The position numbers and the translations under genes were made by a program. The notes beneath the pieces were generated by a model, which did no database searches, was not told the origin of the DNA, and saw only the letters and a program-made list of their open reading frames with translations. Shown in pieces: positions 8,303 through 16,955 of a DNA stretch of 64,000 nucleotides (position 1 is the first letter of the stretch; each line of letters begins with the position of its first letter). Origin of the DNA: MGBC163016 sp910588905 (GTDB lineage Bacteria; Actinomycetota; Coriobacteriia; Coriobacteriales; Eggerthellaceae). The stretch covers positions 62,001-126,000 of the forward strand of contig CAPGDO010000003.1 in assembly GCA_948616985.1 (NCBI GenBank), given 5' to 3'.

Positions 8303-9067
8303 TCACATCCTGACCGGTATCCCGCAGCGCGCCATATCTTCCTTCACTTCCCGAATGGACAGCTCCCCGAAGTGGAAGACGCTGGCCGCCAGAACAGCAT
8401 CCGCTTCTCCTTCCAAGATGCCCTGGGCGAAGTGCTCCAAGCATCCTACGCCACCGCTGGCGATGACCGGGATATCCACCGCCCGCGCCACCGCTCGGGT
8501 GAGCGCGCAATCGAACCCCTCACGGGAACCGTCACGGTCCATGGACGTGAGCAGGATCTCCCCCGCGCCCCGCTTGGCCGCCTCTTGGGCCCACTCGATG
8601 GCATCGATGCCCGTGGCATGACGGCCGCCTGCCGTGTATACCTCCCAGCGGTCCTGCGATCCAGGAACGCGCTTGGCATCGATAGCCACCAAGATGGCTT
8701 GGGTGCCGAAGGCGTGGGCAGCCACCGTTATGAGGGAGGGGTCCTTCACGGCAGCAGAGTTGATGGATACCTTATCTGCTCCGGCTGCGATCATGGCCCG
8801 GATATCAGCTACGCTCCGAAAGCCGCCCCCCACGGTGTAGGGCAGGTGCAGGCTTCGAGAGGCATCGCTGGCAAGCTCCACCGCTGTGGCACGCTTATCA
8901 GAAGTGGCTGTGATGTCCAAGAAGATGACCTCATCAGCCCGCTCCTCATCATAGCGCCGGGCCAGTTCGATGGGATCGCCCGCATCGCGCAAGCCGACGA
9001 AGTTCACTCCCTTGACGACACGGCCATCCTTGACGTCAAGGCAGGGGATCACCCGTTTCGCCAGCAC
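8303..9067 (-). CDS. hisF: Imidazole glycerol phosphate synthase cyclase subunit
   Basis: The 254-residue (beta/alpha)8 barrel is the synthase half of the HisHF complex. It uses ammonia channelled from HisH to turn PRFAR into imidazole glycerol phosphate and AICAR. The N-terminus LAKRVIPCLDVKDG carries catalytic Asp11, and the second catalytic Asp lies in VAIDAKR near residue 130. Phosphate-binding motifs YTVGGGFRSV and IASGGVG are present. The start is a GTG at 9067, five bases after AGGAGGAAAAC, a strong ribosome binding site. Unlike the rest of the operon, an 88-base gap separates it from hisA. That gap can form a seven-base hairpin around the GGTGCC and GGTACC arms, which may modulate the last two genes. 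Confidence 0.96.
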   Translation of the reverse strand: MLAKRVIPCLDVKDGRVVKGVNFVGLRDAGDPIELARRYDEERADEVIFLDITATSDKRATAVELASDASRSLHLPYTVGGGFRSVADIRAMIAAGADKVSINSAAVKDPSLITVAAHAFGTQAILVAIDAKRVPGSQDRWEVYTAGGRHATGIDAIEWAQEAAKRGAGEILLTSMDRDGSREGFDCALTRAVARAVDIPVIASGGVGCLEHFAQGILEGEADAVLAASVFHFGELSIREVKEDMARCGIPVRM

Positions 9068-9155
9068 GTTTTCCTCCTTGCATCCTCATAACGCAGTACC
9101 GACCCCGGCCTGCTTGGTACCTTCGGATCAGGCACCAGGTAAGCTGAGGCTTATC

Positions 9156-9947
9156 CTACGAAAGATCATCCAACGTGATCGGGCGTTCCAGACCTGCCAG
9201 ATACCCCGATCCATCCGCCAGCATACCCTGGCACACAGCTACCGCGTCGGCTACGCTGAAGACCCCGTCATAGATGGCTCTCCCCGCTATGACCCCTTCG
9301 ATGGCCTCTGACACCTTCGCAAGCTCCCGGATATCCCCAAGAGTCGACACACCACCGCTAGCGATGACAGGGTTCCCGAAAGCCTGGAACATCTCCACAT
9401 AGGCTGCCGGAGCGATGCCCGTGCGCATGCCATCCCGTGCGATATCCGTGTAGATGAGGTGCTCATAGCCCACCGCCGCCATGCGGCCAGCCAGCTCCAG
9501 CGCAGAGATACCCGCCCCCTGCACCCAGCCTCCTACCTTCACGTCACCGTTCTTGGCATCGATGCCCGCTGCCAGCATGTCCGGGCCGAACTCCTCCCGG
9601 GCCGCCTGAGCAAGATCAGGGTCGGTCACCAGGGCCGTGCCCAACACCATGCGCGTCACACCCAGATCGGCCATGGCTCGCAGGTCATCCAAGGTACGCA
9701 ACCCGCCGCCCACCTCCACATTGAGCTGGGTCAGCTGCAAGATGCGCTTGATGACATCCCGGTTGAGCCCGCTCCCTTCGCGAGCCCCATCCAGATCGAC
9801 CACATGGAGCCAGGTAGCGCCATCCTCCTCGAAGAGCTGCGCTTGCTGGGCCGGGTCATCATGGAAGACGGTCACCTTGTTGTAGTCACCGCGCTCCAAG
9901 CGGACCGCTTGACCGTTCAGGATATCTATGGCCGGGAGGAAGTACAT
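9156..9947 (-). CDS. hisA: ProFAR isomerase (HisA)
   Basis: This 263-residue (beta/alpha)8 barrel carries out the Amadori isomerisation of ProFAR to PRFAR. Catalytic Asp8 is in FLPAIDILNG; the second acid lies in the IYTDIARDGM segment near residue 170, and phosphate-binding GGGLRTLDD and IASGGVS loops are visible. The specificity of actinobacterial PriA (acting also in tryptophan synthesis) cannot be excluded, because PriA belongs to the same family; no trp genes are nearby. The ATG at 9947 lies three bases after the hisH stop, indicating tight translational coupling. Length is normal for HisA, slightly long at the C-terminus. Confidence 0.94.
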   Translation of the reverse strand: MYFLPAIDILNGQAVRLERGDYNKVTVFHDDPAQQAQLFEEDGATWLHVVDLDGAREGSGLNRDVIKRILQLTQLNVEVGGGLRTLDDLRAMADLGVTRMVLGTALVTDPDLAQAAREEFGPDMLAAGIDAKNGDVKVGGWVQGAGISALELAGRMAAVGYEHLIYTDIARDGMRTGIAPAAYVEMFQAFGNPVIASGGVSTLGDIRELAKVSEAIEGVIAGRAIYDGVFSVADAVAVCQGMLADGSGYLAGLERPITLDDLS

Positions 9948-9950
9948 GGG

Positions 9951-10577
9951 TCATCCTTTCACGAGGTCCACGAAGTTCTGGAGGAGCTTCGCCCCTGCAT
10001 CAGAGCTCTTCTCTGGGTGGAACTGTACACCGAAGGCATGGTTGCGCCGCACTGCCGAGGGAAACGTTACCGAATGGGTCGTGCGACCGCAGGTGCACGC
10101 CGAATCAGGTGCCGCGAAGGAATGGGTGAAATAGAAGTAGGACCCTTGGGGGATGTCCGCGAAGAGCACCTCATCTGCTGCCTCTACCGTATTCCAGCCC
10201 ACATGGGGGATCTTATGGGGTTGGCCCGCAGCGTCCAGGCGCGGCAGGCGTCCCACCGTGCCCGGGAGAAGCTCGAGCCCCCGCACGGGGCTGCCTTCGG
10301 CATGCTCTTCGCCTCCCTCGAACATGAGATGCATCCCCAAGCAGATGCCCAAGAACGGCACCCCCGCCGCCACTGCCTCCCGAATGGCGTCAGCCTGCCC
10401 CGTCTCCTCTAAGGTGGCCATGGCATCGGCGAAAGCGCCTACGCCGGGCAGCACGATAGCCGAAGCGGCTGTGATGCCTTCCGGAGCGTCCGTCACCAGC
10501 ACCTCTGCCCCGCAGGCCGCAAGCCCCCGTTCGACGGACTTGAGGTTGCCCTTCCTATAGTCGACGACGGCTATCAA
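9951..10577 (-). CDS. hisH: Imidazole glycerol phosphate synthase glutaminase subunit
   Basis: The 208-residue class I glutamine amidotransferase releases ammonia for HisF. The nucleophile Cys79 is in FLGICLGMHLMF, and the His-Glu pair is in FGVQFHPEKS near residue 190. The oxyanion-strand motif LPGVGAF is at 43-49. The start is a TTG at 10577 whose last two bases overlap the hisB stop (TTGA), giving the expected N-terminus IAVVDYRKGNLKS. The longer open frame to 10850 runs antiframe through hisB and is not used. The neighbours hisB and hisA are directly joined, as expected for a stoichiometric HisHF complex, although hisA lies between hisH and hisF. Confidence 0.94.
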   Translation of the reverse strand: MIAVVDYRKGNLKSVERGLAACGAEVLVTDAPEGITAASAIVLPGVGAFADAMATLEETGQADAIREAVAAGVPFLGICLGMHLMFEGGEEHAEGSPVRGLELLPGTVGRLPRLDAAGQPHKIPHVGWNTVEAADEVLFADIPQGSYFYFTHSFAAPDSACTCGRTTHSVTFPSAVRRNHAFGVQFHPEKSSDAGAKLLQNFVDLVKG

Positions 10578-11182
10578 AGGGCACCCTTGGTAGAAGGCAC
10601 CACGCCCGCGGTGCGCGGATCGATGGACACAGCCTGGCGCAGAGCACGCCCGCAGGCTTTGAACGCGGCTTCGATGAGATGGTGAGCGTTCTCCCCTGAG
10701 AACTGGCGCAGATGCAGGGTGATCCCCGCATTCGCCGCCAAGGCGATGAAGAACTCCCGGGCTAGCTGGGTATCGAACGTGCTTATGGCCTCGATGGGGA
10801 TATCCAGGGCCCAAAAGGCCTGCCCCCGGCCAGAGATGTCCATGGCGCACATCACCAAGGCCTCATCCATGGGTACCGCACAACTGGCGAATCGCTCTAT
10901 CCCGCGCTTGTCTCCCAGGGCCTGAGCCACCGCCTGGCCGATCACGATACCGGTATCCTCTACGGAATGATGGGCATCCACATGGAGGTCTCCTTGGCAG
11001 CGCACGGTCAGGTCGAAGAGAGCGTGGCGGCAGAATGCATCCAGCATATGATCGAAGAAGCCCACGCCGGTCTGCACATCCGCCTGGCCGCTCCCATCTA
11101 GATCGATCGTGACGGTGATATCCGTCTCCCGGGTAGCGCGCGCCGCCGTAGCGCAGCGCCCCTCGTTCATCTCGCCATTCAT
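10574..11182 (-). CDS. hisB: Imidazoleglycerol-phosphate dehydratase
   Basis: The 202-residue monofunctional dehydratase converts imidazole glycerol phosphate to imidazole acetol phosphate. The two metal-binding repeats are seen: FFDHMLDAFCRHA with DLHVDAHHSVEDTGI in the first half, and HLRQFSGENAHHLIEAAFKA in the second. It has no N-terminal HAD phosphatase domain, so histidinol-phosphate phosphatase is encoded elsewhere. The ATG at 11182 overlaps the hisC stop by four bases (ATGA), and its own stop overlaps the hisH TTG. The first dozen residues (MNGEMNEGRCATA) are variable in the family; a second ATG at residue 5 is an alternative start. Confidence 0.95.
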   Translation of the reverse strand: MNGEMNEGRCATAARATRETDITVTIDLDGSGQADVQTGVGFFDHMLDAFCRHALFDLTVRCQGDLHVDAHHSVEDTGIVIGQAVAQALGDKRGIERFASCAVPMDEALVMCAMDISGRGQAFWALDIPIEAISTFDTQLAREFFIALAANAGITLHLRQFSGENAHHLIEAAFKACGRALRQAVSIDPRTAGVVPSTKGAL

Positions 11183-12258
11183 GAGACACCCCTTGCCTTC
11201 CGCACCCCATCCAAGAATGCATCGTTCTGCTCTGGCGTTCCCACCGTCACGCGCAGCGCACCCTCGAGCCCCACCGTGCCGCTGAGATCCCGGACCAGGA
11301 TGCCGCTTTCGAAGAGCTGCTGCCAGACATCCGCCGCCTGGGGGATGCGGAACAGCACCCAGTTCGAGTGGCTGGGATAGGGGCTCACGCCAGGTATCTT
11401 CGCGAGCTCGGTCATCAAGCGATCCCGCTCTGCGATGATGGCCTGGATGCCCGGCTCGAATTCCGCGCGATTCTCGAAGATCACCCGCGCGATGGTCTGG
11501 CTGACCGCGTCCACCGAATAGGGCTGGCGCACCTTGAGGTACTCCCGGATCACATCAGGATGCCCCAGGATGTACCCCACACGGACCCCTGCCAGACAGA
11601 ATGCCTTGCTGAAGGTGCGCAGGATGACCAGGTTCTCATGCTTGTCCAAGGAGGGACGCATGGTCTCCCGGGAGAACTCGAAGTAGGCCTCATCTACCAT
11701 CACCAGAGCATCTGTGGCCTGAAGGAGCTCTTGCAGGAAGTCAGTGCGTGCGCGCAGGCCGGTGGGATTGTTGGGACTGGCGATGATGGTGAAGTCCACT
11801 GGGCTGTCAGGGCCGCTGACGGCCTTGAGCACCGCCTCTTCGTCGATGGCGAAGCTCTCTTCCGCCAGGCGGGGGATATTGATGATATCCGTATCCGTGA
11901 GCCGCGCATTGGCCTCGTAGACCGAGAACGTGGGTGGTAGGTTCAAGAACGTGCGCCCCGGGCCACCCCAGGCAAGAGCCGTGTCGAACAAGAGCTCATC
12001 TCCACCGTTGCCCACCAGCACCTGCTCGCGGTCCAGTCCGTTGGCCTGGGCGATGACGTCCCGCAGCTCATTGGCCAGAGGATCAGGATAGCGGTTGAAA
12101 CGCACCTGACGCAGGGCGGATTCGATCTTGCTCCGCAGCTCTTCGCTCACGTCCTGCGGATTCTCATTGGCAGACATCAACGCCTCCGCAGGCAGATACT
12201 TCGGATCGTAGGGAGTGAGGCCCTCCAGCTTACGGGAAGGCTGTCGGACCCTATCCAT
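11179..12258 (-). CDS. hisC: Histidinol-phosphate aminotransferase
   Basis: This 359-residue fold-type I PLP enzyme transfers an amino group from glutamate to imidazole acetol phosphate. Seen: the N-terminal arm ending in LSANENP-like MSANENPQDVS, VLVGNGGDELL, SPNNPTG, MVDEAYFEF, and the PLP lysine in LRTFSKAFCLAGVRVGY near residue 225. The frame is open upstream to 12354 inside hisD, but MDRVRQPSRKLEGL at 12258 matches the family N-terminus and overlaps the hisD end by eight bases. It ends in a four-base overlap with hisB. Operon position and length are typical; an aromatic aminotransferase side activity is common in this family. Confidence 0.94.
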   Translation of the reverse strand: MDRVRQPSRKLEGLTPYDPKYLPAEALMSANENPQDVSEELRSKIESALRQVRFNRYPDPLANELRDVIAQANGLDREQVLVGNGGDELLFDTALAWGGPGRTFLNLPPTFSVYEANARLTDTDIINIPRLAEESFAIDEEAVLKAVSGPDSPVDFTIIASPNNPTGLRARTDFLQELLQATDALVMVDEAYFEFSRETMRPSLDKHENLVILRTFSKAFCLAGVRVGYILGHPDVIREYLKVRQPYSVDAVSQTIARVIFENRAEFEPGIQAIIAERDRLMTELAKIPGVSPYPSHSNWVLFRIPQAADVWQQLFESGILVRDLSGTVGLEGALRVTVGTPEQNDAFLDGVRKARGVS

Positions 12259-13585
12259 GGCTCGGACCGTTCGCTTCGCCCATGGCGGCTGCCTCTTCCA
12301 GGGCCTCCTCCATGCGCAGCGCCACTGACTGAGCGTGGGCCCAAAGCCCCTCATGCATGGCTATCTGCATGACCGCCCGGGAATCGTGGGCCAACGCCTG
12401 AGCGCTGTACTGGATGATGGAGCTCTTCTTCACGAATTCATCCACGGAAAGGGGGCTTGCGAAGCGGGCGGTGCCGCCCGTGGGCAGCGTGTGATTAGGC
12501 CCAGCCACGTAATCCCCCACAGCTTCGGGCGTCCAGGGTCCCAAGAATATGGCACCCGCATTCCTGATCTGGCCCAGATAGTCCATGGCGTGAGCCACGT
12601 GCATCTCCAGGTGCTCCGGCGCTATCACGTTCACCGTCTGGAGTGCTTGCTCCATGTCGTTCACGATGACGATCAACCCATGGTCTTCCAGAGAGCTACG
12701 GGTGATATCTGCCCGAGGCGAATGTTCAAGATGCTGGCGAATGTGCTCCTCCACCTCGTCTGCATAGGCGGCATCTTCGCACACCAGATAGCAAGCGGCC
12801 ATAGGGTCATGCTCAGCCTGAGCCATCAGGTCGATGGCCACCAAGGTAGGAGCAGCGGTCCCGTCAGCCACCACGCAGACCTCTGAAGGTCCTGCGATCA
12901 TGTCGATGCCCACATCTCCGGACACCACCTTCTTAGCCGCGGCCACAAAGGCGTTGCCCGGACCGGTAATCTTATCCACGGGGCTGATGGTCTCCGTTCC
13001 ATAGGCGAGCGCGGCAATGGCCTGCGCGCCGCCCACCGTATAGACCTCTGTCACGCCGCCCAGCTTGCAAGCCGCCAGGATGGCCGCATCCACCGTTCCG
13101 TCCTTCTGGGGAGGCGTGACGCAAGCGATCCGCTTCACCCCGGCAACGCTAGCCGGAAGGGCATTCATCAGCACGGTAGAGGGGTACAGGGCACGGCCCC
13201 CCGGCACGTAGATGCCCACGGAATCAAGGGGCGTCACCTTCGAACCCACGATAGCGCCGTCTTCCCGAGCGAAGAGCCAGCTTTGAGTCAGCTGCCGTTC
13301 GTGGAATTCGCGGATCTGCCGCGCAGCATGCTCAAGGGCGCTGAGCGTTTCGGGATCCACCTCGGTCAGGGCCTCATCCATGGCTGCCTTCGATAGCTTG
13401 AAGGAATCCAGCCTGACACCGTCGAACCTATCGGTCAGGGTTGCCAGCGCTGCGTCTCCCCCTTCGCGCACCTCAGCCACGATATCCGTAGCCGCCTTGA
13501 GCGCATTGGCATCGAAGGCGCCTGTCCTATCGATGAGCTCTTTCCGGAAGGGCTCGGTGGGTTTCAGCTCTATTCGTCTCATCAT
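12251..13585 (-). CDS. hisD: Histidinol dehydrogenase
   Basis: The 444-residue zinc enzyme oxidises histidinol to histidine in two NAD-dependent steps, the last reactions of the pathway. Motifs seen: VGIYVPGGRALYPSTVLM, GGAQAIAALAYGTE, DKITGPGNAFVAAAKK, the metal-site AIDLMAQAEHDP with Gln and His ligands, and the catalytic EHLEMHV near residue 335. The C-terminal GPNHTLPTGGTARFASPLSV motif is also intact. The ATG at 13585 overlaps the TGA of the hisZG fusion (ATGA), and a second ATG follows immediately; either may be used. Length is usual for the family. Confidence 0.96.
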   Translation of the reverse strand: MMRRIELKPTEPFRKELIDRTGAFDANALKAATDIVAEVREGGDAALATLTDRFDGVRLDSFKLSKAAMDEALTEVDPETLSALEHAARQIREFHERQLTQSWLFAREDGAIVGSKVTPLDSVGIYVPGGRALYPSTVLMNALPASVAGVKRIACVTPPQKDGTVDAAILAACKLGGVTEVYTVGGAQAIAALAYGTETISPVDKITGPGNAFVAAAKKVVSGDVGIDMIAGPSEVCVVADGTAAPTLVAIDLMAQAEHDPMAACYLVCEDAAYADEVEEHIRQHLEHSPRADITRSSLEDHGLIVIVNDMEQALQTVNVIAPEHLEMHVAHAMDYLGQIRNAGAIFLGPWTPEAVGDYVAGPNHTLPTGGTARFASPLSVDEFVKKSSIIQYSAQALAHDSRAVMQIAMHEGLWAHAQSVALRMEEALEEAAAMGEANGPSHG

Positions 13586-15258
13586 CTCGTTCCACCTGCT
13601 ATGGGATCGTATTCTGCCTCTTGAGCGTTCGTCGCCAAGATATCCGCCAATTCTACTATTCGGCCATCCGTGCGCAGCCGCGACGGATTGGCGAAGAAGC
13701 GCGCAGTGGACGAGAGGACCTCATCCACGATGACCAGGTTGTTCTCGCGAAGAGTGGTGCCGGTAGCCGTGATGTCCACGATGCGCTCAGCGAGGCCCGT
13801 CATGGGCGCCAATTCGATATTGCCGTTGAGCTTCACGATATCGGCCTGCACGCCCATCCGAGCGAAATGGGTCCGGGTGATATGAGGATACTTGGTAGCC
13901 ACCCGGATGGAACCCAACCGCCGGTAGCGCTCCTGGATGGCCTCATCGGTACCTGCCAGCTCCGCCACCACGAAGCGGCAGCCTCCGAACTTGAGATCAG
14001 CCAGCTGGACTACCTGAGCGTCCGTCTCCAACAGCGAATCCCGGCCGCAGATGCCGCAATCGGCTGCCCCAGAGGCCACGAAGGCAGGAGCATCCGACGG
14101 GCGCACGATGATGTAGTCTGCCGAGGGGGTTGATATCACCAGCTGACGGCCTGGGTCATCAAGGCCGCTCACCTCCAGCCCGGCCGCAGCCAGGCTCTGG
14201 ATGGCATCCTTGTTGAGCGCCCCTTTCGGTACAGCGATCCGCAGCTTGCGTTGGGCAGGTTCCCCTTCGGCGGCTGAGGCTGCCATGGTCTGCTCCAACG
14301 AGAAGGCGAACCCGGCCGCAGGCTGAGGGGTCCCGAAGGCGGCCAACATGTTGTCATAGCGGCCCCCTGAGCCCAGGGAGCTTCCCAGATAGGGCGAATA
14401 GGCCTCGAAGACGATGCCTGTGTAATAATCGAACGAGCTCATGACCGAGAAGTCCACGAGAAGGTCTGCCTGAGGACAGGTTGCGCGCACCTCCGCTATC
14501 ACGTGGGCAAGCTCATCCAGTCCCTCCGCACACCCCAAAGGCGCTGTGAGGGCCCGGGCCTCTTCCACGGCTTCCTCTGCCCCGCGCACATGCATCAGGT
14601 CATAGACCGCCTGGGCATAGGCCGGAGCCACCCCGGCGGTGTCCACCCCTTCGCACCCCGTGAGAGAGACGAGTTGCTCCAGCGCAACGAAATCAGACGT
14701 GTGACAAGCAGAGAGCACCGCCTGCTTCCACGAGGCGCTGCCACCGGAGCGCTCCAGCAGGGCACGGAGGGGAGCCACCGTAGCCAGCGCCAGCGTCACC
14801 GTAGACACCCCCGCCAGCTCTAGGGCCTGCAGCATCAACGATGCCAGGGAGGAATCTATCTGCCAGCCCGCCTCTCCCACATCTTCCACGCCTATCTGGG
14901 TCATCTCCCGAGGCGTGACCTGGGCGGTACCCTCCGTTTCCCGGAAGACGCGCTGGGTGTAGCGCAGACGCGCCCCCGCACCCGCACCACGCAGGCGCGT
15001 GGAGCACATGCGTGCCACCTGGATCGTGACATCAGGCCGCATGGCCAGAAGGTCTCCTTGGGAATCGAAGAAGCGAAAGGGAGATGCGGGCAGATGCGTT
15101 CCCGCATTCACCACATCCATCGCCTCAAGGGTAGGCGTCTCTATGGGCTGGAAGCCCTCCTGAGCGAACAGGTCTTGAACGGCGCGGGTGATCCGCTCAC
15201 GTTCCGCCGCTTCATCGGGCAGCACATCGCGAAAGCCCGTTGGGGTCACAAGGTTCAT
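13582..15258 (-). CDS. hisZG: HisZ-HisG fusion: ATP phosphoribosyltransferase regulatory and catalytic subunits in one chain
   Basis: This 558-residue protein fuses two normally separate subunits. Residues 1 to about 325 are HisZ, a catalytically silent histidyl-tRNA-synthetase-like regulatory subunit (TPTGFRDVLPDEA at the N-terminus, motif-2-like RYTQRVFRETEG, DFSVMSSFDYYTGIVFE, GSGGRYDNML). A linker of about ten residues (AAEGEPAQR) leads to a short-form HisG from about residue 338 (LRIAVPKGALNKDAI, GICGRDSL, LKFGGCRF, and the PRPP loop DITATGTTLRENNL). The enzyme joins ATP and PRPP in the committed step and would be feedback-inhibited by histidine through HisZ. Short HisG needs HisZ for activity, so fusion fixes the stoichiometry. 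The ATG at 15258 follows GAGGAGAGAG. A palindromic operator and -10-like TATACT lie just upstream. Confidence 0.93.
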   Translation of the reverse strand: MNLVTPTGFRDVLPDEAAERERITRAVQDLFAQEGFQPIETPTLEAMDVVNAGTHLPASPFRFFDSQGDLLAMRPDVTIQVARMCSTRLRGAGAGARLRYTQRVFRETEGTAQVTPREMTQIGVEDVGEAGWQIDSSLASLMLQALELAGVSTVTLALATVAPLRALLERSGGSASWKQAVLSACHTSDFVALEQLVSLTGCEGVDTAGVAPAYAQAVYDLMHVRGAEEAVEEARALTAPLGCAEGLDELAHVIAEVRATCPQADLLVDFSVMSSFDYYTGIVFEAYSPYLGSSLGSGGRYDNMLAAFGTPQPAAGFAFSLEQTMAASAAEGEPAQRKLRIAVPKGALNKDAIQSLAAAGLEVSGLDDPGRQLVISTPSADYIIVRPSDAPAFVASGAADCGICGRDSLLETDAQVVQLADLKFGGCRFVVAELAGTDEAIQERYRRLGSIRVATKYPHITRTHFARMGVQADIVKLNGNIELAPMTGLAERIVDITATGTTLRENNLVIVDEVLSSTARFFANPSRLRTDGRIVELADILATNAQEAEYDPIAGGTR

Positions 15259-15285
15259 CTCTCTCCTCTTGTCAGGGGTGAAGGG

Positions 15286-15323
15286 AGTATATCACTTTAG
15301 TACAGTAGAGTGCTAAAGTGATA
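15286..15323 (-). promoter_or_regulatory. Palindromic operator over the his operon promoter
   Basis: Two arms of 14 bases (15290-15303 and 15310-15323) match as an inverted repeat at 13 of 14 positions around a six-base centre; the arm core is CACTTTAG. On the minus strand a TATACT hexamer (15291-15286) overlaps the proximal arm, and the hisZG ATG is about 27 bases further on. Binding of a dimeric repressor here would block the promoter. A histidine-responsive regulator is the obvious inference; no -35 match is clear, and no T-box or attenuator is seen. Confidence 0.6.
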
Positions 15324-15370
15324 GCATTCCCGTCGAGCAATGGAGAGAGCGGATCCCCTGGGCACTTTCG

Positions 15371-16954
15371 CTATCCCAGCTTCTCTTCCAGCAACTGGTT
15401 GATCATCTGGGGGTTGCCCTTGCCCTGCATCTGCTTCATGCACTGGCCCACAAAGAACCCGATGAGGCCCGTCTTGCCGCCCTTGTACTGCTCGACCTTG
15501 TCAGGGTTATCAGCCAATACGGCATCGACCACCGCTTCGATGGCGCCGGTATCAGACACCTGCTCCATCCCGCGCGCTTCTACGATGGCCTTCGGGTCTT
15601 TGGCTTCCTCCATCACAGCAGCGAAGACCTCTTTGCCCTGCTTGGACGAGATGGCTCCTTCGCTGATGAGGCTCACCAGCTGAACCGCACGCTCGGGCGT
15701 GAGCGGGCTCTCCTCCAAAGAAGCGCCTTCCTGGGCATTCAGCCAGGCGGTGACATCATTGATGACCAGGTTCGCCAACGGCTTCGCCAGCTTCGCTGCG
15801 TCCGCATCACCCTCAGCTGCAGCCGTCATGCACCCTTCGAAGAACTCCGCCGTGCTGCGATGCTCCACCAAGTGTCGCGCATCATAGGCAGAGAGACCGA
15901 AGGCTGACTGGAAGCGGCGTGCCTTGTCATCCGGCAGCTCTGGCAGCTTCGAGCGCACCCCTTCGATGAACTCCTCAGACAGGTTATAGGGCGCTAGGTC
16001 AGGCTCAGGGAAGAGCCGGTAGTCATCGGCTGTCTCCTTCACGCGCATGACGATGGTCCGCTTGGCGGAAGGATCCCAGTGACGCGTCTCCTGGTAGATG
16101 GTGCCTCCCTCATCGAGCACTTGGGCTTGACGGCGGATCTCATAGAGCAGCCCATCATGGAGCGCTTTGAAGGAATTGATGTTCTTGAGCTCGGTCTTCG
16201 TGCCCAGCTCCTTCGTGCCGCGCTTGCGCAAAGACACGTTGCCATCACAGCGAAGGCTGCCCTCTTCCATGGAGCAATCCGAGATGCCCAAGGCCAGGTA
16301 GATCTGGCGGAGCTTCTGCATGAACAAGCGCGCCTCTTCGGGGGTGCGCAGGTCCGGCTCGGTCACCAGCTCGATCAGCGGGGTGCCTGCCCGGTTGTAA
16401 TCCACCAGCGAATGGGTGGCACCCGCGATGCGTCCCTCTTCGCCCCCGAGGTGCACCATCTTGCCCGCATCCTCTTCCATGTGGATGCGCGTGATGCCCA
16501 CGTGGGCCCGATACCCGTCCGCCGTCACGGTGACATTCTCGAAAGCATCTCCCTCAGAGGCCTTTGCAAGGCCATAGCGCTCCTTCGCCGCCGCGCCGTC
16601 CACCTCAAGGTCAAGATGCCCCCGCATGCAGAAGGCAACGGGACCCTGGGTGGTCTGGAAGTTCTTCGCCATGTCCGGATACATGTAGTTCTTCCGGTAG
16701 AACATGGAGTGCTTCTCTATGTCGCAGTTGGTGGCCAGGCCCGCCAGCACGATGGATTCGATGGCAGCCTTGTTCGGCACGGGCAGCGCTCCAGGCAGCC
16801 CTAGGCATACCGGGCATGTGTGCGTATTCGGCTCTGCGCCGAACTCCAACTTGCAGCCACAGAACATCTTGGTGGTGAGCGTGGTCAGTTCTGTATGCAC
16901 CTCAAGCCCGATGACCGCCTCATAGCGCTCCAGCACCTCTTCCAGCGTCTGCAT
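15371..16954 (-). CDS. gatB: Aspartyl/glutamyl-tRNA amidotransferase subunit B
   Basis: The 527-residue subunit binds misacylated Glu-tRNA-Gln (and often Asp-tRNA-Asn), phosphorylates the side chain and passes it ammonia from GatA. Seen: YEAVIGLEVHTELTT, the zinc knuckle CGC and TCPVCLGLPG, YPDMAKNFQ, YNRAGTPLIELVTEPD, SMEEGSLRCDGNVS, and the C-terminal YqeY-like tail ending NPQMINQLLEEKLG. The start is MQTLEEVLERYEAVIG at 16954, one base after the gatA stop; ten further residues upstream are inside gatA and not needed. A tRNA-Gln gene lies elsewhere in this window. The his operon begins 112 bases downstream on the same strand. Confidence 0.96.
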   Translation of the reverse strand: MQTLEEVLERYEAVIGLEVHTELTTLTTKMFCGCKLEFGAEPNTHTCPVCLGLPGALPVPNKAAIESIVLAGLATNCDIEKHSMFYRKNYMYPDMAKNFQTTQGPVAFCMRGHLDLEVDGAAAKERYGLAKASEGDAFENVTVTADGYRAHVGITRIHMEEDAGKMVHLGGEEGRIAGATHSLVDYNRAGTPLIELVTEPDLRTPEEARLFMQKLRQIYLALGISDCSMEEGSLRCDGNVSLRKRGTKELGTKTELKNINSFKALHDGLLYEIRRQAQVLDEGGTIYQETRHWDPSAKRTIVMRVKETADDYRLFPEPDLAPYNLSEEFIEGVRSKLPELPDDKARRFQSAFGLSAYDARHLVEHRSTAEFFEGCMTAAAEGDADAAKLAKPLANLVINDVTAWLNAQEGASLEESPLTPERAVQLVSLISEGAISSKQGKEVFAAVMEEAKDPKAIVEARGMEQVSDTGAIEAVVDAVLADNPDKVEQYKGGKTGLIGFFVGQCMKQMQGKGNPQMINQLLEEKLG

Positions 16955-16955
16955 G

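Noticed and set aside
15259..15370. T-box or histidine attenuator before the his operon.
   Set aside because: The leader is only about 20-27 bases after the likely start, has no T-box sequence and no run of His codons; a palindromic operator explains the site better.
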